Part shown: positions 9,162 to 18,353 of the stretch, piece after piece | Layout of the letters: every line of letters starts with the position of its first letter | Numbering within the stretch: the first letter of the stretch is position 1 | DNA from: Candidatus Avelusimicrobium pecoris | GTDB lineage: Bacteria > Elusimicrobiota > Elusimicrobia > Elusimicrobiales > Elusimicrobiaceae | Assembly: GCA_902761975.1 (NCBI GenBank) | Contig: CACWMG010000001.1 | Location: forward strand, 26,982-90,981 | DNA length: 64,000 nt | Direction: 5' to 3' | Translations under genes and position numbers: made by a program | The notes under the pieces: model-generated | Seen by the model: the letters and a program-made list of their open reading frames with translations, nothing else | The model's database searches: none | Told to the model about the DNA's origin: nothing

Positions 9162-9890
9162 ATGGGACATAAGATTCATCCCCGGTCTATTCGTTTAGGC
9201 TACATCCAAGATTGGCGCTCCCGCTGGTTTGCGCCGAAAAATATGCCGGCGCTCATTTTAGAAGATGCCCAAATCCGCAAACACATTGACGGCAAATTCG
9301 AAATGGCAGCTATCAGCTACGTCGGTATTGAAAGAGCCGGTGCGTTCTTACGCGTGAACATTCACACCGCCCGCCCGGGTGTGGTGATTGGTAAAAAAGG
9401 TGCCGATATTGAGGCCCTTCGCAAAGAATTAGAAGCCATGACCGGCAGCAAGACGTTTGTCAACGTCATTGAAATTAAAAACCCGGAAACGGACGCCCAA
9501 TTGGTAGCGCAAAACATTGCCCAACAATTGGAAAAACGCGCCCACTACGGTGCCGCTATGAAGAAAGCCATTGAAAAAGCGCTTTCCGGCCGCGCCCTGG
9601 GTATTAAAATTATGGTATCCGGCCGTTTAGGCGGTGCGGAAATTGCCCGTACGGAATGGAAACGTGAAGGCCGCGTACCGTTGCACACCTTGTGCGCCGA
9701 TATTGATTACGGTTTCACCGAAGCCAACACCATCAGCGGTAAAATTGGTATTAAAGTGTGGATTTTCAAACGCACGCACTTCGCCAAATCTCCTAAAGAG
9801 ATTATGAACGAACTGAAAAAACACCGCGACATGGAATCCGGCGCGACCGAAGGTGCTGTGGAAGAAGCAGCCCCGGCAGAGGCCAAATAG
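9162..9890 (+). CDS. rpsC: 30S ribosomal protein uS3
   Basis: Part of the mRNA entry channel, 242 residues. MGHKIHPRSIRLG at the start, a KH domain with PGVVIGKKGADIE (about residues 70-82) and the C-terminal ISGKIGIKVWIFK are typical. The last ~15 residues form an acidic/alanine tail, a common variable extension. It overlaps no neighbour; rplP follows. Confidence 0.97.
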   Translation: MGHKIHPRSIRLGYIQDWRSRWFAPKNMPALILEDAQIRKHIDGKFEMAAISYVGIERAGAFLRVNIHTARPGVVIGKKGADIEALRKELEAMTGSKTFVNVIEIKNPETDAQLVAQNIAQQLEKRAHYGAAMKKAIEKALSGRALGIKIMVSGRLGGAEIARTEWKREGRVPLHTLCADIDYGFTEANTISGKIGIKVWIFKRTHFAKSPKEIMNELKKHRDMESGATEGAVEEAAPAEAK

Positions 9891-9902
9891 AGGTAACGAA
9901 CT

Positions 9903-10313
9903 ATGTTGATGCCGAAAAGAGTAAAATATCGTAAACCCTTTAGCGCCCCGCGCATTAAAGGCAACGCCAAACGCGGGACCGAAGTGGTCTTTGGGGAATA
10001 TGGTTTAAAAGCCTTGGAACCCAAATGGATCACCGCGCGCCAAATTGAAGCGGCCCGTATTACCTTGTCTCGTTTCATTAAGAAAAAAGGTAAATTGTGG
10101 ATCCGCATTTTCCCGGATAAAGCTATCACCAAACACCCCGCCGAAACCCGTATGGGTAAAGGTAAAGGTGCGCCCGAATACTGGGCTGCCGTGGTAAAAC
10201 CGGGCCGTATTTTGTTTGAATTGGAAGGTGCCAGCGAAGAAGATACCAAACGCGCTATGCGCCTAGCTTCGGACAAACTTCCGATTAAAACCAAATTGGT
10301 AACCAGAAGGTAG
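9903..10313 (+). CDS. rplP: 50S ribosomal protein uL16
   Basis: Protein at the A-site side of the large subunit, 136 residues. The classic start is [11 protein letters not shown], so either the ATG at 9903 or the one at 9909 could be used; GAGGTAAC favours 9903. [20 protein letters not shown] near residue 80 is diagnostic. Confidence 0.96.
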   Translation: MLMPKRVKYRKPFSAPRIKGNAKRGTEVVFGEYGLKALEPKWITARQIEAARITLSRFIKKKGKLWIRIFPDKAITKHPAETRMGKGKGAPEYWAAVVKPGRILFELEGASEEDTKRAMRLASDKLPIKTKLVTRR

Positions 10314-10316
10314 TTT

Positions 10317-10523
10317 ATGAAAACCAATCAAAAAGCTGATTTAAAAAAGAAATCTTTAGCCGAGCTCAATGAAGCCCTCGGCAAAGCGCAAGAAAAGAAA
10401 TTCAACCTTCTTTTCAAACACAGCACCACGCCACTGGCTAACCCCATGGAACTAAGAGCTGTAAGACGTGAAATCGCCCTTCTGCAAACCATTATCAACC
10501 AGAAGGCCGCTGAAGCGAAATAG
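10317..10523 (+). CDS. rpmC: 50S ribosomal protein uL29
   Basis: Small helical hairpin protein at the tunnel exit near L23, 68 residues. The motif LRAVRREIALLQTII (around residues 44-58) is the L29 signature. It starts four bases after the rplP stop, and its ribosome-binding site (AGAAGG) lies within the rplP end. Confidence 0.93.
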   Translation: MKTNQKADLKKKSLAELNEALGKAQEKKFNLLFKHSTTPLANPMELRAVRREIALLQTIINQKAAEAK

Positions 10524-10532
10524 AGGTTTAAT

Positions 10533-10802
10533 ATGGAAAACAAAGAAACCCGCGCTCAACGCAAAGTGCTTACCGGTGTAGTAGTGTCCGACAAGATGGA
10601 CAAAACCCGCACCATTAAAGTGGAACGCTTGGTACATGATGCACGCTATGGCAAAACCTTAAAACGTGCTTCCAAATTCCACGCGCACGACGAAGCGAAC
10701 ACCAGCAAACTGGGCGACAAAGTAGAAATTATGAGCACCCGCCCTGTTTCTAAAACGACCAAATGGCGTGTTTCCAAAATTGTGGAAAAAGCCAGAGCAT
10801 AG
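10533..10802 (+). CDS. rpsQ: 30S ribosomal protein uS17
   Basis: OB-fold primary 16S rRNA-binding protein, 89 residues. RKVLTGVVVSDKMDKTRTIKV and the final GDKVEIMSTRPVSKTTKWRV match S17 throughout. It follows rpmC after nine bases with GAGG in the gap. Confidence 0.96.
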   Translation: MENKETRAQRKVLTGVVVSDKMDKTRTIKVERLVHDARYGKTLKRASKFHAHDEANTSKLGDKVEIMSTRPVSKTTKWRVSKIVEKARA

Positions 10803-10829
10803 TTTAGTAAACTAGGAGTTACTTAACGT

Positions 10830-11198
10830 ATGATTCAATTAAGAAGCATCCTCAATGTGGCCGACAACTCCGGCGCCCGTAAAGTACAATGCTTTAAGGT
10901 GCGCGGCGGCCACCACCGGGATATTGCAACCCTCGGGGACGTGATTATGTGCTCCGTACGGGATGCAATCCCTACTTCCGCCATTAAAAAAGGCGACGTG
11001 GTACGCGCCGTTGTAGTGCGTGTAGCCCGTGAAAAAAGACGCAAAGACGGTTCCTATATTCGCTTTGATGACAACGCTGTTTGCATCATTAACGATAATG
11101 GCGAACCCAAAGGCACCCGTGTATTCGGCCCGATTGCCCGTGAATTAAGAGAAAAGAATTTCTTAAAAATCATTTCTCTGGCACCGGAGGTAGTATAG
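10830..11198 (+). CDS. rplN: 50S ribosomal protein uL14
   Basis: Intersubunit-bridge protein that also binds the silencing factor RsfS, 122 residues, the exact usual length. [20 protein letters not shown], the central [14 protein letters not shown] and [20 protein letters not shown] are diagnostic. Confidence 0.97.
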   Translation: MIQLRSILNVADNSGARKVQCFKVRGGHHRDIATLGDVIMCSVRDAIPTSAIKKGDVVRAVVVRVAREKRRKDGSYIRFDDNAVCIINDNGEPKGTRVFGPIARELREKNFLKIISLAPEVV

Positions 11199-11200
11199 GT

Positions 11201-11509
11201 ATGAACGTGAAAACGAAAGATACCGTGCTCATTTTAGCCGGTAAAGACAAAGGCAAAAAAGGCGAAGTGAAATCCGTCAACCCGACCAAAAATACCGTAG
11301 TTGTGGCCGGTGTGAATATGGTTTCCAAACACCAAAAGCCTTCTCAAAATAAGCAAGGCGGCATCGTGCAGGTAGAAGCCCCCATCCACGCCTCCAACGT
11401 GGCGGTGGTCTGCCAAAAATGCAAAAAAGCCATGACGCCTAAAGTGCAAATTACGGCCGACGGTAAAAAAACCCGTGTCTGCCGCAAATGCAACGAAGCA
11501 ATTATCTAA
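11201..11509 (+). CDS. rplX: 50S ribosomal protein uL24 with zinc-ribbon-like tail
   Basis: Assembly initiator protein of the large subunit, 102 residues. The KOW motif DTVLILAGKDKGKKGEV is at the start. The C-terminal part carries two CxxC pairs, VCQKCKK and VCRKCNE, which could bind one zinc; many bacterial L24 proteins have lost these cysteines. It follows rplN after two bases. Confidence 0.96.
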   Translation: MNVKTKDTVLILAGKDKGKKGEVKSVNPTKNTVVVAGVNMVSKHQKPSQNKQGGIVQVEAPIHASNVAVVCQKCKKAMTPKVQITADGKKTRVCRKCNEAII

Positions 11510-11522
11510 TTAGGTACTGAAA

Positions 11523-12116
11523 ATGACTGCTAAAAAAGAAACCAAAGTAACTAAAGCGCCCGAAGGATACGTTCCGGCCTTGCAAGCGCTGTATAAAGAA
11601 AAAGTGCTTCCGGCCTTGCTCAAAGAAATGGGGGTAAAAAGCCCCATGGCCGCGCCGAAATTGACCAAAATTGTCATTAATATCGGCGTAAAAGAAGCCC
11701 GCGAAGATATTAAAGCGATGGAAATTGCCAAGAACGATTTGTCTGCCATCGCCGGACAAGCCGCGCAAGTGCGCCGGGCTAAAAAGTCCATTTCTAACTT
11801 CAAATTGCGTGAAGGCATGCCTATCGGCGTACGTGTTACCTTACGTGGGGCGCGTATGTACGAGTTTATGGAACGCTTTATTTCCATTGCTTGCCCCCGC
11901 ATCCGCGACTTCCAGGGCTTCAACCCGAGCTTTGACGGGAGAGGCAACCTGAACTTGGGGATTAAAGAACACTACATTTTCCCGGAAATTGATGTGGAAA
12001 AATCTCCCAAAGCATACGGTATGAACATTACGTTTGTTACCACTGCCGATAACGATAAAACGGGCCGCCTGCTCATGGATTATATGGGCTTGCCGTTCCG
12101 CAAATCGGGTAAATAA
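11523..12116 (+). CDS. rplE: 50S ribosomal protein uL5
   Basis: 5S rRNA-binding protein, 197 residues. It has an N-terminal extension of about 15 residues ([15 protein letters not shown]) over E. coli L5. The signature [11 protein letters not shown], the [25 protein letters not shown] region (split as [14 protein letters not shown] and VRVTLRG) and the [11 protein letters not shown] segment identify it. Confidence 0.97.
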   Translation: MTAKKETKVTKAPEGYVPALQALYKEKVLPALLKEMGVKSPMAAPKLTKIVINIGVKEAREDIKAMEIAKNDLSAIAGQAAQVRRAKKSISNFKLREGMPIGVRVTLRGARMYEFMERFISIACPRIRDFQGFNPSFDGRGNLNLGIKEHYIFPEIDVEKSPKAYGMNITFVTTADNDKTGRLLMDYMGLPFRKSGK

Positions 12117-12130
12117 GGAGCAAAGAACTT

Positions 12131-12316
12131 ATGGCTACGAAAGCATGGGTTGCAAAAATGGCCAAAGACCAAAAATTTGCCGTGCGCTACCACAACAGAT
12201 GCCAAATCTGTGGTCGTGCCCGCGGATATTACCGCGACTTTGGTCTGTGCCGTATCTGCCTTAGAAAAATGGCCCACCAGGGACTGATTCCTGGTCTTAA
12301 AAAATCCAGTTGGTAA
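12131..12316 (+). CDS. rpsZ: 30S ribosomal protein uS14, zinc-binding (type Z)
   Basis: Small-subunit head protein, 61 residues, the short zinc-binding form. The four cysteines are in [20 protein letters not shown], the usual C-x2-C-x12-C-x2-C arrangement. The end [13 protein letters not shown] is typical. Only this form is seen in the window. Confidence 0.97.
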   Translation: MATKAWVAKMAKDQKFAVRYHNRCQICGRARGYYRDFGLCRICLRKMAHQGLIPGLKKSSW

Positions 12317-12387
12317 TTTAACAGGAGGAGCTGCCTAAGCGGGCCAACTCTATACGTAGAAAGTAGTTTGCAAGGGCAACTTAAAAT
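12317..12387 (+). promoter_or_regulatory. Intercistronic leader before rpsH
   Basis: This 71-base gap is the longest within the S10-spc run. It contains CTA-TACG-TAG (a tetraloop hairpin) flanked by AACT/AGTT and GCC/GGGC segments. A site for S8 autoregulation is conceivable because S8 is the repressor of spc operons in E. coli, but I could not match the known S8 binding motif base by base. Confidence 0.3.
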
Positions 12388-12780
12388 ATGGATCCAATCG
12401 CAGATTTCTTAACCAGAATAAGAAACGCTAATATGAAGAAAAAAGAAAAAGTGGATATCCCTTTTTCTAAAATCAAAACTGAAATTGCGCGCATCCTCAA
12501 AGAAGAAGGATATATCGCCAATTTCAAAGCCGTCCACAACGAAACCAAGGGCGGCGTGGTACGGGTATTTTTGAAATACACGCCCGAAAATGAATGCGTC
12601 ATCCAAGGTTTGCGCCGTGTGTCTAAACCGGGTTCCCGCGTTTACAGTGCGTACAATAACATCCCGAAAGTACGCGGTGCGTTCGGTATTTCTATCTTGT
12701 CCACTTCCAAAGGTCTTATGACGGATGCACAAGCCAAAGAAGCCAAAATTGGCGGCGAAGTATTGTGCCAGGTATGGTAA
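12388..12780 (+). CDS. rpsH: 30S ribosomal protein uS8
   Basis: Primary 16S rRNA-binding protein of the platform, 130 residues. MDPIADFLTRIRNAN, IARILKEEGYI and the end GISILSTSKGLMTDAQAKE...GGEVLCQVW are all canonical. It is preceded by a 71-base leader rather than a short spacer. Confidence 0.97.
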   Translation: MDPIADFLTRIRNANMKKKEKVDIPFSKIKTEIARILKEEGYIANFKAVHNETKGGVVRVFLKYTPENECVIQGLRRVSKPGSRVYSAYNNIPKVRGAFGISILSTSKGLMTDAQAKEAKIGGEVLCQVW

Positions 12781-12789
12781 GGGGGAATT

Positions 12790-13341
12790 ATGAGCAGAAT
12801 TGGTAAAAAAGTAATCAACATTCCCGCTAAAACCAAAGTGGAAATTAAAGATAACGTAATTACCGCTTCCGGTGCATTAGGCTCTTTGTCCTACACCGTG
12901 CCGGCCGGTATTACCCCCAAATTGGACAACGGTACGCTCTCTTTCTCTATTGAAGAAAAAGACTTCAAAACCTTAAACGCTTTGCACGGTACTACCCGCG
13001 CCAACGTGTTTAACATTATTGAAGGCGTGACCAACGGTTTTACCAAAGTGTTGGAAATCAACGGCTTAGGTTACCGTGCCAACGTAGCCGGTAAAAAACT
13101 CAATTTGGAACTTGGGTTTTCTCACCCGGTCAATTTGGATATTCCCGAAGGCCTCACCGTTACGGTGGACCCGAAGAGCGGCTTTGTTACCATCAAAGGT
13201 AGCAACAAGTTTTTGGTGGGCGATTTTGCCGCCAAAATCCGCCGCATCCGCCCGCCGGAGCCCTATAAAGGCAGCGGTATTAAATACCAAGGCGAACACA
13301 TTGTACGCAAAGCCGGTAAGACCGCCGCGGGAGGTAAATAA
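12790..13341 (+). CDS. rplF: 50S ribosomal protein uL6
   Basis: Large-subunit protein beside the sarcin-ricin loop, 183 residues. [13 protein letters not shown] at the start and [16 protein letters not shown] near the end are diagnostic. rplR follows after two bases. Confidence 0.97.
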   Translation: MSRIGKKVINIPAKTKVEIKDNVITASGALGSLSYTVPAGITPKLDNGTLSFSIEEKDFKTLNALHGTTRANVFNIIEGVTNGFTKVLEINGLGYRANVAGKKLNLELGFSHPVNLDIPEGLTVTVDPKSGFVTIKGSNKFLVGDFAAKIRRIRPPEPYKGSGIKYQGEHIVRKAGKTAAGGK

Positions 13342-13343
13342 TT

Positions 13344-13709
13344 ATGGCTACTAAACAAGAAAGATATCAATATCGTAAAGACCGCAGCCGTGGGCACCTG
13401 CTCAAAAACGGTGCACACCGCCCGCGCTTGTCTGTTTACAGAAGCTTGAAATACATGTATGCCCAAATTATTGACGACAACACCCACAGCACGTTAGTGT
13501 CTGCGACGACGTTGTCCAAAGAATTTGAAGGCAAATTTGAGACCTCCGCCAAGAGTATTGAGGCCGCTAAGGCCCTCGGTGCCGCGATTGCCAAAAAAGC
13601 AATTGACAAAGGCATTACGGAAGTAATGTTTGACCGCGGTGGACGTGTCTATCACGGCAGAATTAAAGCGTTAGCTGATGCTGCCCGCGAAGCAGGATTA
13701 AAATTCTAA
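13344..13709 (+). CDS. rplR: 50S ribosomal protein uL18
   Basis: 5S rRNA-binding protein of the central protuberance, 121 residues. [20 protein letters not shown] and the end [26 protein letters not shown] (a two-part signature) identify it. Its start lies inside the cluster with GGGAGG just upstream. Confidence 0.96.
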   Translation: MATKQERYQYRKDRSRGHLLKNGAHRPRLSVYRSLKYMYAQIIDDNTHSTLVSATTLSKEFEGKFETSAKSIEAAKALGAAIAKKAIDKGITEVMFDRGGRVYHGRIKALADAAREAGLKF

Positions 13710-13726
13710 GTAGATAGGTGAATTTA

Positions 13727-14299
13727 ATGTCTAACGAAGAAAGAAAAGAAGCGAAAGGCAAAAGAGCCGAGTTTCAAAAAGCCAAACCCGCGGTAGAAGG
13801 GAAAACGACGGTTATTAACGTCGCCCGCACCACCAAAGTAGTAAAAGGTGGTAAACGCATGGGTTTCCGTGCCTTAGTTGTAGTAGGCAACGGGCAAGGC
13901 AAAGTGGGCGTAGCTATTGGCAAGGCCAACCAAGTACAGGCCGCTATCGCCAAAGCCGAAACGCATGCGCGCAAGCACATGATTACGTTCCCCATTGTAG
14001 GCGATACCATCCCGCACGAAGTAATCGGGAAATTTGGGGCCGCCTCTGTGTGGATGAAACCTGCAGCCCCGGGTACCGGTGTAATCGCCGGGTCGGGCGC
14101 GCGCCTCTTGTTTGAAGCGGCCGGGATTAAAGACGTGCTTGCCAAAAGTTTGGGCAGCACCAACCCGTGCAATTTAGTGTACGCCACCATGGAAGCTTTT
14201 AAACAACTTAAAAGCAAAGAAACCGTGAACGTGCTACGCGGCAAAGCTGAAAAAGTAGAAGTTGCCGCCGAAGTCAAGACGGAAGAAAAGGCCGCCTAG
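13727..14299 (+). CDS. rpsE: 30S ribosomal protein uS5
   Basis: Small-subunit protein involved in decoding fidelity and mRNA unwinding, 190 residues. The ATG at 13727 is chosen because the upstream in-frame GTG (13718) lies within the AGGTG ribosome-binding site. The double-stranded-RNA-binding fold is visible as [20 protein letters not shown] and GVAIGKA. It is followed directly by rplO, so rpmD, usually between them, is missing. Confidence 0.97.
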   Translation: MSNEERKEAKGKRAEFQKAKPAVEGKTTVINVARTTKVVKGGKRMGFRALVVVGNGQGKVGVAIGKANQVQAAIAKAETHARKHMITFPIVGDTIPHEVIGKFGAASVWMKPAAPGTGVIAGSGARLLFEAAGIKDVLAKSLGSTNPCNLVYATMEAFKQLKSKETVNVLRGKAEKVEVAAEVKTEEKAA

Positions 14300-14317
14300 T
14301 GTGAAGGAGAATAGAAT

Positions 14318-14773
14318 ATGGTAACTTTAAATAAACTTTTCCCGAAACACGGTTCCCGCAAAGCCAAACGCCGCTTGGGTATCGGCCCGGGCTCCGGTTT
14401 GGGTAACTACTGCACCAAAGGGATGAAAGGGCAAACCTCTCGTTCCGGTAACACCCGCAAAGAAAGCAAAGAAGGCGGACAGATGCCGCTTATTCGTCAT
14501 ACGCCTAAAAGCGGTTTTTCCAATAAGGATTTTGCCACCCGTTACGATTATGTGAACATTGGCTCCTTGGAAAAACTCTTTGCCGCCGGTGCCGAAGTAA
14601 CCCCGGAAGCTTTGAAAAAAGCCGGTGCTATTCACTGCGCTTGCCGCGTGAAAGTGCTTGCCAATGGGACTTTAACCAAAGCCCTTAAAGTATCTGCTCA
14701 TGGCTTTTCTGCCACGGCCAAAGCCGCGATTGAAAAAGCCGGCGGTACTGTAACCGTTATTGAGAACAAATAA
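14318..14773 (+). CDS. rplO: 50S ribosomal protein uL15
   Basis: Late-assembly protein of the large subunit, 151 residues. GIGPGSGLGNYCTKGMKGQT and the C-terminal HGFSATAKAAIEKAGGTV are typical. Its stop overlaps the secY start (TAATG). Confidence 0.96.
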   Translation: MVTLNKLFPKHGSRKAKRRLGIGPGSGLGNYCTKGMKGQTSRSGNTRKESKEGGQMPLIRHTPKSGFSNKDFATRYDYVNIGSLEKLFAAGAEVTPEALKKAGAIHCACRVKVLANGTLTKALKVSAHGFSATAKAAIEKAGGTVTVIENK

Positions 14774-16110
14774 TGTCCAATAATACAGTTGCAAATATCT
14801 TTAACGCCCCCGAACTCAAAAAGCGCCTGCTTTTTGTGATCGGGGCGTTAGCCGTTTTCCGGATTGCTGCCGCAATCCCGATACCCGGTATTAACACGGA
14901 CGTACTGCGCCAACTTTTTGCCGCCCACCAAAATGGTATTTTAGGTTTTATGAATATCTTTTCGGGCGGTGCGTTGGGGCGTTTCTCCATTTTAGCACTG
15001 GGTATTATGCCGTACATCAACGCCTCCATTATTATGGGGTTGGTGCGTGGGGCGCATATTTTCCCGGCACTGGACCGCATGCATAAAGAAGGCGAAAGCG
15101 GACGGCGCAAAGAAAACCAAATTACCCGTATTTTTGCACTGTTTTTAGCCCTTTTGCAGGGCGGTATGATGACGTTTGCCATTTCCCGTGTGGAAGGGGC
15201 AGGCGGCATTCCGGCGGTGGTCAACCCGAACTTTTTGTTCTTTGCCACCACGCTACTCACCTTAGCAGCCGGGACCATGTTTGTAATGTGGCTAGGCGAA
15301 CAAATCACCGAAAAAGGGGTGGGCAACGGTATTTCGCTCATCATCTTTGCCGGGATTGTGGACCGCTTGCCGGCCGCTATTAACGAAATTGTCAACCGCG
15401 TGCAAACCGGGGAAATGGATTTCTTCGTGGCGATGGTTATTTTTGCCGCGGCCGTAGTGATTACGGCCTTGGTGGTGTGGCTGGAAACCGCCCAACGCCA
15501 AATTCCGGTACAATATGCCAAACGCCAAGTCGGTAACCGCATGTACGGTGGCCAAGCCAGCTATTTGCCGTTAAAAGTAGATCAGAGCGGGGTAATTGCC
15601 GTTATCTTTGCCTCGTCTGTCATTTCCTTGCCTTTAACGGTAGCCAGCTTTAACCAAGAAGCCGAGTGGGCCCAAAAAATCTTGGGGATGTTCAACCACA
15701 GCAGTTTCTGGTATATGGGCTTATTTTCTGCGCTGATTATCTTCTTCTGTTATTTCTATAACTCTATGACCATTAACCCGGCCGATTTAGCAGATAATAT
15801 GAAGAAGTGGGGTGGTTTTATCCCGGGGATTCGTCCTGGGGAGCCTACCAAAAATTACATTGAATGGGTCATGAACCGCATTACGTTCTGCGGTGCCATT
15901 TTTGTATGTTTGGTGGCGGTACTGCCTGATGCGTTCCGTGCGTACTTTGGGGTAGATTTCTACTTCGGCGGTACGGCGCTACTAATCGTAGTTGGGGTAG
16001 CGTTGGATACGGTCAGCCAAGTGCAAGCGCACCTCTTAGCGCGCAATTATGAACCGCTGATGAAAGGGTCTAAAAAGATCCGCGGGCGCTGGTTCAACGT
16101 AGGACAATAG
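14773..16110 (+). CDS. secY: Preprotein translocase subunit SecY
   Basis: Channel subunit of the inner-membrane Sec translocon, 445 residues, ten predicted membrane segments. The first transmembrane helix and plug region (AAAIPIPGINTD), NIFSGGALGRFSILALGIMP and the cytosolic loop IPVQYAKRQVG are diagnostic. The final loop FIPGIRPGEPT is also typical. It is coupled to rplO by a one-base overlap. A hairpin follows 12 nt after its stop. Confidence 0.98.
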   Translation: MSNNTVANIFNAPELKKRLLFVIGALAVFRIAAAIPIPGINTDVLRQLFAAHQNGILGFMNIFSGGALGRFSILALGIMPYINASIIMGLVRGAHIFPALDRMHKEGESGRRKENQITRIFALFLALLQGGMMTFAISRVEGAGGIPAVVNPNFLFFATTLLTLAAGTMFVMWLGEQITEKGVGNGISLIIFAGIVDRLPAAINEIVNRVQTGEMDFFVAMVIFAAAVVITALVVWLETAQRQIPVQYAKRQVGNRMYGGQASYLPLKVDQSGVIAVIFASSVISLPLTVASFNQEAEWAQKILGMFNHSSFWYMGLFSALIIFFCYFYNSMTINPADLADNMKKWGGFIPGIRPGEPTKNYIEWVMNRITFCGAIFVCLVAVLPDAFRAYFGVDFYFGGTALLIVVGVALDTVSQVQAHLLARNYEPLMKGSKKIRGRWFNVGQ

Positions 16111-16121
16111 TTTTAATTTTT

Positions 16122-16146
16122 CCTCTTGCGCTTTACGCGCAAGAGG
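16122..16146 (+). terminator. Hairpin between secY and the unknown gene
   Basis: CCTCTTGCGC pairs with GCGCAAGAGG (ten pairs, five-base loop). On the plus strand it is followed by AAAACTATCTTTT, a poor T-tract, while a T-rich stretch lies upstream. It may attenuate rather than stop transcription into adk. Confidence 0.5.
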
Positions 16147-16185
16147 AAAACTATCTTTTGACAATTCGTTGTAAAGGGGGCCTCT

Positions 16186-16566
16186 ATGTTACGCTACACA
16201 GGAAGTTTCTTAGGTGGCTTGGTGTTGGGCATTGTAGGGACGTTGGTAGCCGTATTTGTGTTTGAAGTAGGGTTGCCGGACAATGACGACGTAGTATGGT
16301 TTGAGCATGAAGGAACATGCCTAACCTATGAGCCGTTAAAAACGCTACGTACCTTAGGCCCGGATCGTGCCTTAGTGGCCGAAGCTGATGACATCCTACT
16401 GGAAGCACCCATTATGCTCCTGGTTGCACAAGATGTTCCCCCGTTTTACGACGAGCAGATTATTAAAATACCTAGCGGCCGTTGTGCCAGGCATGTGGGT
16501 AATTTTAATTATAAAACCAAGGACGACAATTTTAAAACGGTTCCTGTGGTGATGATTAAAGAGTAG
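16186..16566 (+). CDS. Unknown membrane-anchored protein between secY and adk
   Basis: 126 residues; I do not recognise a family. An N-terminal hydrophobic segment (about residues 7-27, LGGLVLGIVGTLVAVFVFEV) would anchor it in the membrane with the remaining ~100 residues outside. The soluble part has two cysteines (C45 and C99) that could form a disulfide. Codon use and the AAAGGGGG ribosome-binding site look native. The adk start follows eight bases after the stop, so it is co-transcribed with adk, map and the alpha operon genes. Its position in a ribosomal operon, where no gene is normally found, is unusual. Confidence 0.75.
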   Translation: MLRYTGSFLGGLVLGIVGTLVAVFVFEVGLPDNDDVVWFEHEGTCLTYEPLKTLRTLGPDRALVAEADDILLEAPIMLLVAQDVPPFYDEQIIKIPSGRCARHVGNFNYKTKDDNFKTVPVVMIKE

Positions 16567-16573
16567 GTGTTTT

Positions 16574-17200
16574 GTGAATATTGTTTTAATGGGCTGTCCG
16601 GGTGCCGGTAAAGGGACCCAGTCAGCTAAACTAAAAGAAACCTGGGGCCTTAAACATATTTCCACCGGGGATGTGTTACGGGGCGAGATGGCGGCCGGCA
16701 CACAAATTGGCAAACAAGTGGCTGCTCTTATTAACCACGGTAACTTGGTGCCGGATGAGCTGATGATTGCCATGTTGGAAAACATCATTGCTTCCACGGA
16801 CCAAGGGATTATTTTAGATGGGTTCCCGCGCACGGTAGCGCAAGCGCAGGCACTAGACGCTATGATGAGCCGTTTGGGGCGTGAAATCAGTGCTGTAGTA
16901 ATGATTGATTTACCCGAAGCGGAAGTAGTCAAACGTTTATCCACCCGCCGTCTGTGCAAAAAATGCGGAAAACCCGCCGCTACCACCACCCAACCCACGT
17001 GTGAATGCGGGGGCGAACTCTATGTGCGGGCCGATGATGCGCCCGAGAGCGTAAAACACCGCCTGGAAGTATATCGGGCCCAAACCTTGCCGGTTAAAAA
17101 TTTTTATGCCAATTCCGGTAAGTATGTAGAAATTAACGGCAACCAAACGCCACAGCAAGTTTTTGAGGACATTTGCAAGGTCCTTAAGAAGGTAAAATGA
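16574..17200 (+). CDS. adk: Adenylate kinase
   Basis: Converts AMP + ATP to 2 ADP, 208 residues, cytosolic. The P-loop reads GCPGAGKGT (residues 7-15), with C in place of the usual first P. AMP-binding HISTGDVLR and ILDGFPRTVAQA follow. The LID domain has CKKC and CEC, fitting the zinc-binding long form. The start codon is GTG. Its stop overlaps the map start (ATGA). Confidence 0.96.
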   Translation: MNIVLMGCPGAGKGTQSAKLKETWGLKHISTGDVLRGEMAAGTQIGKQVAALINHGNLVPDELMIAMLENIIASTDQGIILDGFPRTVAQAQALDAMMSRLGREISAVVMIDLPEAEVVKRLSTRRLCKKCGKPAATTTQPTCECGGELYVRADDAPESVKHRLEVYRAQTLPVKNFYANSGKYVEINGNQTPQQVFEDICKVLKKVK

Positions 17201-17949
17201 TTGAAGTAAAAAGTGAAAGCGAACTAGCGAAAATGCGTGCAGCCGGTAAGGTGACGGCGGCCGTCCTTAAAAAGATGACCGAAATAGTCAAACCGGGCCT
17301 GTCCACATTGGACCTGGACCGCGAAGCCGAAAAAACGATTCGCTCCTTCGGGGCGACGCCGTTGTTTTTAGGCTACTACGGGTTTCCGGGCAGTATTTGT
17401 GCGTCTGTGAACGAAGAAGTCGTGCACGGAATCCCAAAAAAAGATAAAATATTAAAGAGTGGTGATATTATCAGTATTGATACAGGAGCCCGCCTTGACG
17501 GTTTCTGTTCAGATGCCGCAATCACCCTCGCTGTAGGAGAAGTTTCCGATGAAGCCCAGCGGCTGATGGATGTGACCAAAAAGTCCCTCTATAAAGCCAT
17601 CGGGCAAGTCAAAGCCGGGCGCCGCCTTGGCGACGTACAACATGCGGTGGAAACTTTTGCTATGGAACATGGTATGGGTGTAGTGCGCGATTATTGCGGG
17701 CACGGTATTGGCCGCAATATGCACGAAGAGCCCAGCATCCCTAATTTTGGCAAACCGGGCACAGGTCCGGTGTTAGAAGCGGGGATGGTGCTGGCGATTG
17801 AACCCATGCTTACTGCGGGAACGTATAAGGTCAGGGAGCTGTCCAACGGGTGGACGGTGGTAACGCTGGACGGAAGTTTGGCGGCCCACTTTGAACATAC
17901 CGTGGCTGTGACGGCTAACGGCAGTGAAATTTTCACTGCTTTTGAATAG
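17197..17949 (+). CDS. map: Type I methionine aminopeptidase
   Basis: Removes the initiator methionine from nascent proteins, 250 residues. Metal ligands are visible in DTGARLDGFCSDAAIT, the histidine of GHGIGRNMHEEPSIPNFG, EPML and FEHTVAVT. It overlaps adk by four bases, the usual secY-adk-map-infA order apart from the inserted unknown gene. Confidence 0.97.
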   Translation: MIEVKSESELAKMRAAGKVTAAVLKKMTEIVKPGLSTLDLDREAEKTIRSFGATPLFLGYYGFPGSICASVNEEVVHGIPKKDKILKSGDIISIDTGARLDGFCSDAAITLAVGEVSDEAQRLMDVTKKSLYKAIGQVKAGRRLGDVQHAVETFAMEHGMGVVRDYCGHGIGRNMHEEPSIPNFGKPGTGPVLEAGMVLAIEPMLTAGTYKVRELSNGWTVVTLDGSLAAHFEHTVAVTANGSEIFTAFE

Positions 17950-18006
17950 CTTGCGTGCGATGGCTCGCGCGCGGATATTCCTAATTTAATCCGAACTCGG
18001 AGTTGT

Positions 18007-18219
18007 ATGAGTGATAAAATCGAAATTGAAGGTAAAGTTCTGGAAGCACTGCCCAACGCAATGTTCAAAATTGAAATCCCGGGCGGTAAAATTATTCTAG
18101 GGCATATATCCGGCAAAATGAGAGTTCATCATATAAGAATCCTGCCGGGCGACAAAGTAAGATTGGAGCTTTCTCCGTACGACTTAACCCGCGGCCGGAT
18201 CACTTATAGGGAGAAATAA
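18007..18219 (+). CDS. infA: Translation initiation factor IF-1
   Basis: OB-fold factor occupying the A site during initiation, 70 residues. [40 protein letters not shown] and [13 protein letters not shown] are canonical. It begins 57 bases after map; rpmJ starts directly after its stop. Confidence 0.96.
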   Translation: MSDKIEIEGKVLEALPNAMFKIEIPGGKIILGHISGKMRVHHIRILPGDKVRLELSPYDLTRGRITYREK

Positions 18220-18333
18220 ATGAAAGTTAGAGCCAGTGTAAAAAAGATATGTCAAAAATGCAAAATCATTAAACGTAACGGCGTGGTCCGTGTGGTTTGC
18301 GAAGTTGCAAAACACAAACAACGCCAAGGTTAA
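18220..18333 (+). CDS. rpmJ: 50S ribosomal protein bL36
   Basis: 37-residue zinc protein of the large subunit: [20 protein letters not shown] then [17 protein letters not shown]. The zinc ligands C11, C14, C27 and H32 are all present, so this is the zinc-binding form. The ATG is at 18220, one base after the infA stop codon. Confidence 0.96.
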   Translation: MKVRASVKKICQKCKIIKRNGVVRVVCEVAKHKQRQG

Positions 18334-18353
18334 TTTAAGGAGTATTAAGAATT

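Noticed and set aside
13718..13726. GTG at 13718 as the start of rpsE
   Set aside because: It overlaps the AGGTG ribosome-binding site for the ATG at 13727.
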